The notes beneath the pieces were generated by a model. The model did not search any database and was not told the origin of the DNA. It saw only the letters and a list, made by a program, of their open reading frames with translations. A program made the translations under genes and the position numbers. From Mucor racemosus (lineage: Eukaryota; Mucoromycota; Mucoromycetes; Mucorales; Mucoraceae), in assembly GCA_027405735.1 (NCBI GenBank), contig JAPEHQ010000009.1:186001-250000 (forward strand): 64,000 nt of DNA. The letters are read 5' to 3'. Shown piece by piece: positions 10,412-20,547 of the stretch; the stretch's first letter is position 1; the number at the start of each line of letters is the position of its first letter.

Positions 10412-11693
10412 ATGTCTCTTACTCCTGATCAAAAGTACGATCTTATCACTCGTAACCTTCAAGAGGTTCTCGGCGCTGATGAAATGAAGAAGGTTCTCGC
10501 TGAACGTGATCTTAAGATGTATTGGGGTACTGCTCCAACAGGTAGACCTCACATTGGTTACTTTGTACCTATGACCAAAATTGCTGATTTCTTGTCTGCT
10601 GGTGTTGAGGTAAAATTGCAATTCTCAAAATATATTATGAATTTTCATCAATTGACATATTCTTAATAATGATTAGATGACTGTTCTCTTGGCCGATCTT
10701 CACGCTTTCCTCGATAATATGAAAGCACCACTCGAACTTGTTCAACATCGTGTCAGATATTACGAACAAATGATCAAAACTGTCTTGACATCTCTCGGTG
10801 TTCCTATCGAGAAGCTCAAGTTTGTCATTGGTTCATCTTACGAATTGTCAAAGGAATACACCATGGATAACTTCCGTTTATGTGCTCTTGTTACTGAACA
10901 TGATGCTAAGCGTGCTGGTGCTGAGGTTGTTAAGCAAGTTGCTTCTCCTCTTTTATCAGGTTTATTGTATCCCGGTATGCAAGCTCTCGATGAAGAATAT
11001 TTAAAGGTCGATGCTCAATTTGGTGGTGTTGATCAACGTAAGATTTTCATTTTGGCTGAAAAGTACATGCCTCAATTGGGTTATAAGAAGCGTTCTCATT
11101 TAATGAACCCTATGGTTCCTGGTTTGACCGGTTCTAAAATGTCTGCTTCTGACCCTGATTCCAAGATTGATTTCTTGGATAGTGCCAAGGATGTTTCAAA
11201 GAAAATTAAAAAGGCTTTCTGTGAGGAAGGTAATATTGAGGAAAACGGTATCTTGTCCTTTGTCAAGTCTGTTTATTTTCCTCTCAAGACCTTGAATGGT
11301 AATAAGGCTACTTTTACTGCTATTCGTCCTGAGCAATATGGTGGTAACATGGTCTATGATAACTATGAGGCTTTGGAGAAGGATTTTGCTGACAAGGTTG
11401 TTCATCCTGGAGATTTGAAGGCTGGTGTCATTGCTGCTATTAACGAATTATTGGAACCTGTTCGTAAGGCATTTGAAGACCCTGAATTTCAAAAGTTAGC
11501 CGAATTAGCCTATCCTACTCCCAAGCCCGCTGAGAAGGTTAATCCCAAGAAGGATAAGAAAGAAAAGAAGAAGGCTGAGAGAGCTGCTGCTTTAGCTGCC
11601 AAAGCTGCTGCTGCTGCTGAAAATGGCGAAGAGCCTCCTACTGCTACTGCTCCTGTTATTCCTGTATCTGAGCAAAAGGAAGAAACCAAATAA
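10412..11693 (+). CDS. TYS1: Cytosolic tyrosyl-tRNA synthetase
   Basis: Exons 10412-10609 and 10677-11693 (67-base intron after GVE, phase 0) give 404 residues. It is a class I aminoacyl-tRNA synthetase that charges tRNA-Tyr with tyrosine. The HIGH-type signature is PTGRPHIGY (HIGY 47-50) and the KMSKS-type loop is GSKMSAS (KMSAS 220-224). The catalytic-domain stretches [14 protein letters not shown] and [12 protein letters not shown], then [11 protein letters not shown], match eukaryotic/archaeal-type TyrRS. The C-terminus is a Lys- and Ala-rich tail ([20 protein letters not shown]), with no EMAP-II domain; such a tail is usual in fungi, where it aids tRNA binding. Length is typical for a fungal cytosolic enzyme, and the codon bias is strong. 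Confidence 0.97.
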
Positions 11694-11889
11694 GTTTTTT
11701 TTTATATTTTATATCATTCATACACTCAATCAACATAAAGCACCCAAAAGAAATAGAAATGTTTTTTTCAATATCATATATAATATAAAATCTAAATGTA
11801 TATTAAATTCACAAAAATAATAAAAAAAATACACACCAAAGTAGAGAATCATAGCAAAATACCGTATATGAGGAAATGCCAGAATTTGA

Positions 11890-13510
11890 TAATAAAATAT
11901 GAATTTTCATTGTTTTCAATCTTCAAAATCGGAGCGTACCCTCTTTTCTATAACTACCTTCATACTAAACACTTTTAGGACATACTTTAGACATTGCTAA
12001 ACAGATATGAATTGATCGCATTATCCTACCTATTCATAAATTTATTTTACATCTCATGAAAGACTCAAAAACAGGTAAAGTTCACTGCTTTTTCCTTGAA
12101 AACTGGGTCTCGCTTTTCATCCCTGCTCTACTTTTTTTTTTCACTAAATAACAATAAAAAAAATTATATGCCAATATACCTAAGATGTTCAACTTTAATA
12201 CAAAAATGAGTATCCGGAAATATCCTATTTTTTGCAGTTGGTATTAATTTTTCAGTGCTAATGTTTCAGATTTTTACAGTTATTGCACTAGTAAAAATCA
12301 AAGACTTTGAGCCTTCATATCTCTATGAAAAATTAAGTTATACTAACGCTTTCTAATAATGAAACTTACTTGTTTTAAAGTACTCTATAACATATTTTAA
12401 TATCAAAAAATTCTGAGCACTTTTATTTTTTTCATTTTTTTTGGCATTTTTGTAGTGGATTTCAAAATATCTGTTAAGTTGAGCAGCATTTTGTTTATAT
12501 TCATGTCATCAGTCTTGTTGAGCTCTCTCGGACCCAATTTAGTTTTTTTCAAAGTATTGATTTTTCATGGAGATATCCTCAAAAATGTGTACAAAGGAAT
12601 ACATTCGTTTCTAGCCTCCATTTTTCCCTTATAAACCCTCATCCTAAATTCTGAATTTGAAATTTTTTTTACAAAAATCTCGTTTTCTCTACGAAAAATG
12701 CAGCTAAAAGGCTCATCAATAGCTCGTTCGATAGGTAATTTTTTTACGTATTATTTTCATTACTTATTTTTAAAATATACTTATAAAAAATGATGCGTAT
12801 CTTTAAAAAACCGCCAAAATTTCAATTGTATTTTGTGCACAATTTAATGTAAAATGTTTATTTTAATTTTATATAGATGGATGAAGGATGCAAAACTGTA
12901 TAAAAAACATTTAATACGCTAGTTCAACTTACTTTGCAGTTCATGGGTTATTAAACGATTTTGTTTTTTTAACCATTTTTCGATTATTTTTCAAATCGAT
13001 TTTGGAATTCAGTTATATAGGCTTTTAGCTGTACTACGAACTATTATTTTGATTATCTCGACGAAAAATTAATATTTTTCGCTGAAACAAAAACTGTAGA
13101 GTAGCTTTGGATTGAATCTATTTAGTGGATGAATACAAAAATCAATATCTCAACTTCAGTGCTTGATTTTTCATAATCAATTTTAGGTCAGTCTTGGTCA
13201 ATAATGTTTGGCCAGTGCACTTATATTTTGGTATTAATATTTCTATTTTCCAAGATATATCAATGGTTTATAAAGGGAAGTAGGTACCTCATCATGGAAG
13301 ATTTTACGTAATTCGACTCAATATTGCGCGAAAACATTCGAAAATTATTTAAAAACCATCTGAAACTGCTTTTTACAGCTGTAAAAAAGTCGATAAAAGA
13401 AAACCTATCTTAGCGAATTTCGAACCTAATAACTTTCAACTTTACATGAGAGCAGTAGGAGGGACACGTCTTTGATGACACGCGGATCTCAAAGGGCAAC
13501 GTCCACCATA
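11890..13510 (+). repeat. Dispersed repeat family A, copy 2 (uninterrupted)
   Basis: This is the cleanest full copy, about 1.6 kb. It runs from 'ttttcaatcttcaaaatcgg' (about 11910) through the shared blocks to 'gacacgcggatctcaaaggg' near 13500. That right end is shared with copy 1 (about 4430-4450). It shows the intact target sequences of LTR B (near 12420) and LTR E (near 13240). No ORF is conserved. Confidence 0.85.
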
Positions 13511-14138
13511 AATGCTACAGAAACGTAATTAAAATAAAAAGCAATGAACCATTATTATTATAATATTTATATTATTAAGTACCTAATTCAAATTACTAAT
13601 GCAGTAATTTGATCTTCCCAGTTTTAAAGCTAATGGGAAAAGAGATCAGCAATTATTAATTCAGGTTATGCACCAACGCTACGGCAGAACTATGCTTCCC
13701 ATGGGCATAACGATATGCACAGATGGGCAGAATAAAGCATTTTGTGCAGATCAAGCAGATCAGATGAGCAGAGCAATTAGATCAAGGTTTTTTAGCCAAT
13801 CTACTAAAGTATATCAATCATAATATAGTTAATAACGAAGATAATTTGAATGATCTAAGGCAGATGCGAGTTATCCTGATACAACAGAGTCGCTTTATTG
13901 ACGAGATATGCCAATTTGAAATTTGGGGTTTGAAAGAGTTCTGCCCATGTCCTTCTTTTGTAGACCAAATGGGAACAACGACAACAACCTGTTTCGTAAC
14001 ACTAAAAGTATTTATGCCTTTGTAAATTCCTGTTTGTAGCACATAAAATCTTTTTTCTTCCCTACTCTTTCCTCAGCTCTTTTATTTACGTTTAAAACTA
14101 CAACAAAAAGACCAATATTTTTTATAAACTGAAATCAC
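13511..14138. other. Intergenic, possible eroded ORF
   Basis: On the plus strand about 13836-14025 reads open for around 60 codons (NEDNLNDLRQMRVILI..., ending VTLKVFMPL) next to AT-rich sequence. No start codon, splice pattern or recognised family supports a gene. It may be the eroded end of a mobile-element ORF. Confidence 0.35.
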
Positions 14139-14530
14139 TGATATATCAGAAGTTTACCCAGATGTAGAAATCCAGGAACAACTATTGAAATCCAACATGG
14201 CATGACATTTAGTAACTCATACTAAATGTCATACATAACCACTAGCATTAACAGCGACTATCAGGAACATTCAGGAACAATTCGTAGCAATGAAACATAA
14301 GCAATCCTACATCTTATTCAAATGATACAATCACAGATTCCCAATTCCACAAATTCCATTGTATATGATTTGTTCCCAAATCATATCAAGTACCTCAATA
14401 CCCGGCAATTCATTAATAATATTGATAATCATATAACCATTTAGAAAACATATAAATACGAAGCATCGATGAATTAATAAAATGTATCTTTTAGCAGAGT
14501 ATTTTTATATTAGTATCTTTTGATATAACA
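14139..14530 (+). mobile_element. Solo LTR, family D, copy D1 (392 bp)
   Basis: Begins TGATATATCAGAAG and ends TGATATAACA. A perfect 5-base duplication atcac flanks it (14134-14138 and 14531-14535). Its relative D2 (46652-47046) has its own, different 5-base duplication. Strand is arbitrary. TG...CA ends plus 5-base duplications identify a solo LTR of a family unrelated to B and E. Confidence 0.88.
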
Positions 14531-14915
14531 ATCACGTAGCAGGTACAAGTACATGTTTTTCATATTGTTTATTTGGAAATAAATTATTAACTGTTAATGT
14601 TAGGGCGCGTTATAATATTTTTCTCGAATAAAAAAAGCAACCAAGACTTAGTCATTTTGTTCCATCATCTATGTTATAATCAATGCTTTTTTGGTCTAAA
14701 GTCGATATCTACCTGGAGAAAAACTGGTGATTATAAAAGTATGTATAGTATTTACTTGATTTGAATGAATGAATGAATGAATAAACTCTTGTTGATCTAT
14801 TTAGTTTTTTAAAAATATTTTTTCCTATTTAGTGGCCAACAGCCAAGGAGAGAAGAACGAGATGTTATCTTGTATACGACTACCAACTACCAAAGGTACA
14901 TCATAATGATGACTT
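14531..14915. other. Intergenic to the left of the dynein fragment
   Basis: AT-rich and without a gene. A short (tgaa)n tract lies at about 14760-14782. The left edge of homology shared by the dynein-fragment copies is near 14915. Confidence 0.45.
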
Positions 14916-14968
14916 ATTAGCTTGTTAATTGATTTTACTAATAAATCAATTTTTATAGGTCAAAAGTA

Positions 14969-15077
14969 AATTTGTTCTGGTAAAGCATTGAATAAATTGG
15001 CTTGGGACATAGACGGCAAAAAGGTGGCAATAGATTCGAGTGATCGCCATGTTTATGTTTATGATGTTGGAGGGGTA
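14969..15077 (+). pseudogene. Dynein intermediate chain exon fragment, copy 1
   Basis: Preceded by an intron-like end (tttttatag) and followed by gtaaga. The reading frame gives GKALNKLAWDIDGKKVAI and then DRHVYVYDVGG. This closely resembles the end of the last WD40 repeat of cytoplasmic dynein intermediate chain (the known pattern is ALNRVRW..G+..AVGD..G.+.+YDVGE, from memory). Only this one exon is present, so it cannot make a dynein subunit. It is immediately followed by repeat C and matches copies at 31190-31310 and 44180-44416. Confidence 0.6.
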
Positions 15078-15148
15078 AGACTAACGCTCAATGTAAATTA
15101 CCTCTAGCGCATTAATTATAAAGTATAAGACTATATTATCATCAAATA

Positions 15149-15790
15149 TTTTTTTTATAGGGAAATAATTATTTTTGTCGTATATTTTCAGGATTGATAA
15201 ATAGTACTTAAAAAAGAATACAATTATAAAAGAATGAGTAATTAATCAGTTCTTCAACTGTATAATAAAAACAAGATATCGTTTATTTAGATATAAAAGT
15301 ATGGCCTTTTATATTGATTTGACATTGAGATACTGAGATGTAATTTAAGGCACTATTGAACTATTGGATCTGTTTGATAGTAATCTATGGATTGAAATGG
15401 ATCAATCATAATTTAACCGTTCTTGCAGAGCTTGTAAGTTGTCTTGTTTCAATGCTGCGCTAAATATGCTTCTTGGATGTTGATTTGATAGCTACTTGAT
15501 TGGTTAACTGCTGGGATGAAATAATGTGGTGTCATAATTGAGATCAAAGCGTTCTTGGTAATTACTGGATTAAACTTGATACGCTAGGAGTTTCTTATAT
15601 CCGATATCAAGACTTGCACTTCAATACATGTCGTAGTCAATAGATTGTAAGATGTATTGATACTGTAGAAGGTGATAATGTATGATACTAGTAGGTGGAA
15701 TACAACAATTTTTATTAATATAATTAATTCATTCTTTAATGTCCTATTACTATACACTATGCCGGAGGAGCGAAGGGAATAATAAGATAT
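15149..15790 (-). mobile_element. Short A-tailed insertion in repeat C (split by LTR B2)
   Basis: Relative to the other C copies, an insertion lies between two 13-base direct repeats ttatcatcaaata (15136-15148 and 15791-15803). Without the nested LTR and its duplication it is about 105 bases long. Read on the minus strand it ends in a run of eight A next to the duplication, as expected of a target-primed retroposon (SINE or truncated LINE). Its minus-strand 5' half (ctcctccggcatagtgtata...) is loosely tRNA-like around a box A, but this is weak. Confidence 0.5.
15176..15707 (+). mobile_element. Solo LTR, family B, copy B2 (532 bp)
   Basis: Same ends as B1 (TGTCGTATATTTTC ... GGAATACAACA), with a different perfect 5-base duplication atttt (15171-15175 and 15708-15712). 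It is nested in the short A-tailed insertion, which itself lies in repeat C. The near-identity to B1 suggests two recent insertions from one source. Confidence 0.9.
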
Positions 15791-17213
15791 TTATCATCAA
15801 ATAAACTACCGCACAATATTGAAATGCATAAAGATTTACAGTAGTAAGCTTGAATCAAGTGCATACAGCATCGTAACTTATCAAAAGCTTCTCAAATATT
15901 ATAAAATCTCTTATTTTTAAGACTTACAAAGCTTATAAGCGGAATATTAATTTCAAAAATCATTCTTGTTGAGATCATCAATTTTGACATTTTTTAATTT
16001 TTTTTTTTCTGCTTTTGCAAATCTAGAATTAATTATAATACCAATTATAAAAACAAAAAATATACACATATACAAAATTTAGCGCTCTATAGGTTCATTA
16101 AAAAATAACAAACCTTTTTATTGCAAAATATTACATGAAAATCCTTTAACCAAAAAACCGTTTTTGGGACAAAAGTGCAAAGTTTTATTACTTAACATTT
16201 AATATTAAGCTTTTATAAAATGCGTATTAGTTATACCTACAATTTCCTCTCACATTGTAGTATATTTAAACGTGGATTTTGGTATCAAAATTTGATTTTT
16301 CTGTTTTTTGATCAAAATCATGAGTGTTAGTAAGGATAAAATGAGCCCCGAAAAATGTCCGCTACAAAGTCTGAATTTTCAGACCGCACATGGTTAAATA
16401 TAAGAAAAGTTTAAAAAAAACGCATTTTTATTTAAAACTTAGATATATACCATAGTCTAAGAGACTTAATCGTTCGATCTTGCTATGCTCAATTACGGGG
16501 TCGCTCTACGGGCTCGCTTTTGCAATTTTTTAATGAATATATGATATGACAGGCAGTTTTTCTTCTAGAAAAATGAAAAATGCATGTTTCTATGATAACA
16601 GATATCGCCTATTCTGTTATTCGTTTATGGTTCATGCGCTGTAGTGCTGCTTTAACATTGGTTGAAATGAGCAATTTAGCAGGGTTTTAATTGCGCTAAA
16701 TAATGTAAAGCCTTGAAAATCCTTTTCTATGTGTGTTGTTTCTCTCTTTTTGTTTTCATATTCCAAGGATATTATTCACCGTTTGATAAGGTATATCAGA
16801 CTATCAAGCTGGTATTCTTTTCTTTTATCTGAATACGCATGCTAACATAAGGGATTGATATTTCCATTTAACCGCATTCTAAGATCAAATATCATTATTT
16901 ACTACTGTATTGTTGGACATATTTCTTGATTACCTGATTAAATTGCAGGCAATGCTTTTTATATCTACTTAATGAAACGCTAGAACTGGCTACAAGTCCA
17001 TGAAATGTTCCAGAAAAGTGAAATACTTTCAAATGATATAGAAACAAAACCAAAAGAATAATTTAATGTCTTGCCTAATAACTATAGTTTCAATCGTAGC
17101 TACTGTATACTTGAAAACAAATCTTTTTACAGCTGACAATCGTAAACTAAAATAGTAAGTTTAAAGAAGGTTAATTTGTTTAAATTTCATATGTGATAAA
17201 TTAGCATCTATAA

Positions 17214-17365
17214 CATCATGAAGAAAAAATCTCTTAATCCTCTTAATTGTGCCACATTAAGGAAAATAAGAAACTTTTCACTGCTTATTTTTTTAAAATT
17301 TTGTCTTATTTTCCTTAATGTGGCATAATTAAGAGAATTAAGAAGGGATTTTTTCTTCATAGTGT
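17214..17365. mobile_element. Foldback element of 152 bp
   Basis: Left arm CATCATGAAGAAAAAATC... and right arm ...GATTTTTTCTTCATAGTG are inverted copies for about 55 bases each, including 'gccacattaaggaaaataag' and its reverse complement, around a loop of about 40 bases. It is bordered by taa on both sides (17211-17213 and 17366-17368) and is absent from repeat C copy 2, where the flanks are continuous (about 45905). It is therefore a genuine insertion: a small foldback MITE. The long arms would form a stable hairpin. Confidence 0.75.
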
Positions 17366-17719
17366 AATAATCTAAGACTTGGCTTGCATATAAATTTAAG
17401 CAGTAAGTGTTATTTAAGTTTATGCTCGAGCAAAAACTATTGTTGCTGTAGTAAACATTACAGCTGCTATAGTATAAACATTCTTACAAATGATGATAAT
17501 AGTAAATATATTGGCTCTTGCATGTATTACTCTACATCAGCAGCGTATTAAATTGTATTGTCTATAATCTATATTTATAAAAGCAAATGTAATTTAAAAA
17601 CCTAATGCAGTACAAAATGCAATGGAATTTTGAGAACAACGGCACGATGTTCATGTAAAAACCAATTTGTGCCCATAAAATCAGCTCATTATGCTCATGG
17701 TCAGATTTTATTGTTATAG

Positions 17720-18252
17720 TGTTGTATTCAATCTAGTATCATACGTTATTACCTTCTACAGTATCAATACATCTTATAGTATATTGAATACGACATGTAT
17801 TGAAGTGCAAAGTCTCGATATTATCATCGGATATAATAAACCCCTAGCTTACCAAGTTTAATTCAGTAATTACCAAGAACACTTGGACCTCAATTATGAC
17901 ACCATATTATTCCATTCCAGAAGTTAATCAATCAAGTAGCTATCAAATCAACATCCAAGCATATTTAACGCAGAATTGAAACAAGGAAACTCACAAGCTC
18001 TGCAAGAACGGCTAAATTATAATTGATCCATTTCAATCCATAGATTATGATCAAACAGATCTAATGGTTCAATAGTGCCTTAAATTACATCTCAGGATCT
18101 CAATGTCAAATCAATATAAAAGGCCATACTTTTATATCTAAATAAACGATATCTTGTTTTTATTATACCGTTGAAGAATTGATTCATCACTCATTCTCTT
18201 TTAATTGTATTTTTTTTTAAGTATTATTTATCAAACATGAAAATATAGGACA
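17720..18252 (-). mobile_element. LTR, family B, copy B3 joined to repeat C
   Basis: Reverse orientation: begins TGTTGTATTCAATC and ends ATATAGGACA. Flanks are tatag on the left and caaca on the right, so there is no target duplication. Its left flank (gatttttattgttatag) is identical in type to that of B4 (46251-46255). B3 and B4 therefore share repeat C as neighbour, and the moved or duplicated unit ends exactly at the LTR terminus. Confidence 0.8.
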
Positions 18253-18422
18253 CAACAGGTAGTTTTATTGGACATAAATATCATGTTTTGCTGATGGTTT
18301 TCTCAATTCACAGTGATTTGTGAAAATAGAAATATAAATCTTCATGCAGGATATATTTAAATCTACCATCATGTAGAGTATAATTGGAAATTAATTGGAT
18401 CAATATTCACAAGGATGGGGTT
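18253..18422. other. Unclassified flank between LTR B3 and LTR E1
   Basis: About 165 bases with no match elsewhere in the window that I can see, ending in the gggtt target duplication of E1. Confidence 0.4.
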
Positions 18423-19149
18423 TGCAGTGGAATTACATACTAAAAACGCTTGATAAAAATAAAACAACCTAAATTCCAAGTGTCGCTCATAAGATATGAT
18501 GCCACTTGAAATGAGAACAACAATAATAAACAAACGCTTCAATTGAACACAATAACAAACGCATGCTAAAAATATGAAATACCCTTTTTGAACCATACAT
18601 GTCGTGTAGATGATAGCACCCTTGATCACGGCGCAATCAATTACACAAATGACATATATATCAAAACAGGATTCTATCAAAATCAATAATGATAATAAAC
18701 AAAGATATCAATTTAGTCAACTACTCATCTATATCGTAGTTGCACTATCAATATAAATAAGATTCAAGCATATAAAAACTACCCCTTAAAAATCAAGGTT
18801 ACATAAAATAGATATAACAGAAATAAACAAAACAACCATTTCCCAAAAGGTCGATATTGTCACACTTGACATACAATCCATTATGGTCAATGCTCTACAC
18901 AATTTACCCCTTAAAATATCAAATCAATAACAATGTACTCAAAACTGGAAGATTACTAAATATACATCCATTCAAGTCTGATGGTATCCAAGTTCTCCAA
19001 ATCACTATAAATACCCTCATACTTTTCAATTATTTTAACTCTTCAGAAATCTTTTGTAATAAAAACTTTAGCTGATTATAATTGTATTTCTACTGCTTTT
19101 ATTTTTTATATTTTTTTTATTTTAGTAAATAACTTCGTAATTTACTGCA
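18423..19149 (+). mobile_element. Solo LTR, family E, copy E1 (727 bp)
   Basis: Begins TGCAGTGGAATTACATAC and ends GTAATTTACTGCA (inverted ends TGCAGT.../...ACTGCA). A perfect 5-base duplication gggtt flanks it (18418-18422 and 19150-19154). Copy E2 (32097-32832) has different flanks and its own duplication. Strand is arbitrary. The open frames within it are not conserved between copies. Confidence 0.88.
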
Positions 19150-19189
19150 GGGTTTTTCTTCTTTGTTTTCTGCAGTTGTACATATTAGT

Positions 19190-20300
19190 TTATTATTTTG
19201 TAAAACTTAAAACTCATTACCCAGTGCTTAATTTCTGTATTCACAAAATAGATCTAATTGATTGCTACTCTGCATTTTTTGTTTTAGCGAAAAATATATA
19301 TATTTTGTCGAGAAAATTAAAATAATAGTTCTTATCATAGCTTAAAATCTATCATGACGGGGTTCCAAAATTTATTTGTTGAAATGAACAAAAAAATGGT
19401 TCGAAAAATAAAATCGCTTAATGGCTCCTGAACTGCAAAGTAAGTCGACCTAGCGTATTAAGTGGTTCTTGTAAAGTTTTGGATTTGGCATCCATTGAAA
19501 TAAAAATCAGACAAACATTTCACATTAAATTTTGCGTAAAATTTAATTGAAATTTTGGAGGTTCTGGGAAGATACACATCACTTTTTATTGGCACATTTT
19601 AAATTTAAGTAATGAGAATAATGCACAAAAACATTATCTATCGATTGAGCTATTGTTGAACCTTTTAGCTGCATTTTTCGTAGAGAAAACGAGATTTTTG
19701 TCAATTTTTTTTTCAAATTCAGAATTTGGGATGAGGGTATACAAGGGAAAAATGGAAGTTAGAGATAAAGGTATTTTTTTTGTACACATTTTTAAGGATA
19801 TCCATGAAAAATCAATATTTTGAAAAAAACTAAATTGGATCCGAGAGAGCTCAACGAGGTTGATGACATGAGTAAAAAAAAAAACTGCTGCTCAATTTAA
19901 CAAATATTTTGAAATCTACTACAAAAATGCCAAAAAAATGAAAAAAAAATAAAAATGCTCAGAATTCTTTGTTACTAAAATATGTTATAAAGTATTTTAA
20001 AACAAGTAAGTTTCATTATTAGAAAGTATTAATATAGCTTAATTTTTTGCAGAAATATGAAGTCTCAAAGTTTTTAATTTTTAGCAGTAAAATACCTGTA
20101 AAAGTCTGAAACACTAGCATAAAAAAGAATTATATCAACTAGCAGAGATAGGATATTTCTGGATAATCGTTTTAGGATTAAAGTTGAGCATCTTATGTAC
20201 TCTAAAACCTAATTTTCACAACCGTAGAAAACCGAAAACAAAAACCCTATCTAAACAATTTTTGATTCTAACAATTTCCAATTTTTTATGATAGTAGCTG
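19190..20300 (-). repeat. Dispersed repeat family A, copy 3 (rearranged)
   Basis: From about 19190 to 20195 the plus strand shows family A in reverse. It then switches: 20215-20300 (cacaaccgtagaaaacc... 'tatgatagtagctgg') matches the right end of family A in forward orientation (compare 4330-4410). This copy therefore lacks the left about 270 bases of A and instead carries an inverted piece of the right end, a foldback-like rearrangement. Confidence 0.7.
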
Positions 20301-20547
20301 GAAACGCAAATATAAGGAGAATATACAAAGCAATTGTGAGAATTTATCTGTATTTTCTTTTTCTGAATTGAACAACTCGATATGTAAATTCTGATGTATA
20401 TTTGAAGATATATCTTGTGAATAATGATTAAACTCTTTCATTATTGCAACTCATACTTAAAGCTTTAATTTTATTAGCTATTCGCAAGAAATATATGCAA
20501 ACGCATACTATGGAATACAAATCATCATATGCACATTATAGCATTAA

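Larger units (their letters stand above)
15080..17719 (+). repeat. Dispersed repeat C, copy 1
   Basis: Shared with 44420-46255 (+) and about 30280-31190 (-). Recurring blocks include 'ctctagcgcattaattata', 'gcttgaatcaagtgcatac', 'gatttttctgttttttgatc' and 'aggataaaatgagcccc'. This copy has been hit by a short retroposon-like insertion (15149-15790), an LTR B (15176-15707) and a foldback element (17214-17365), all absent at the matching places of the other copies. Its right end abuts LTR B3 directly. No coding capacity is visible. Confidence 0.8.

Noticed and set aside
13818..14042. 74-codon minus-strand frame
   Set aside because: No start context, no family; the plus strand is also open here, so the openness is not informative.
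18369..18686. 105-codon open frame, with a relative at 32079-32315
   Set aside because: Both lie in LTR family E and are recurrent only because the LTR is repeated; the frame is broken differently in the second copy.
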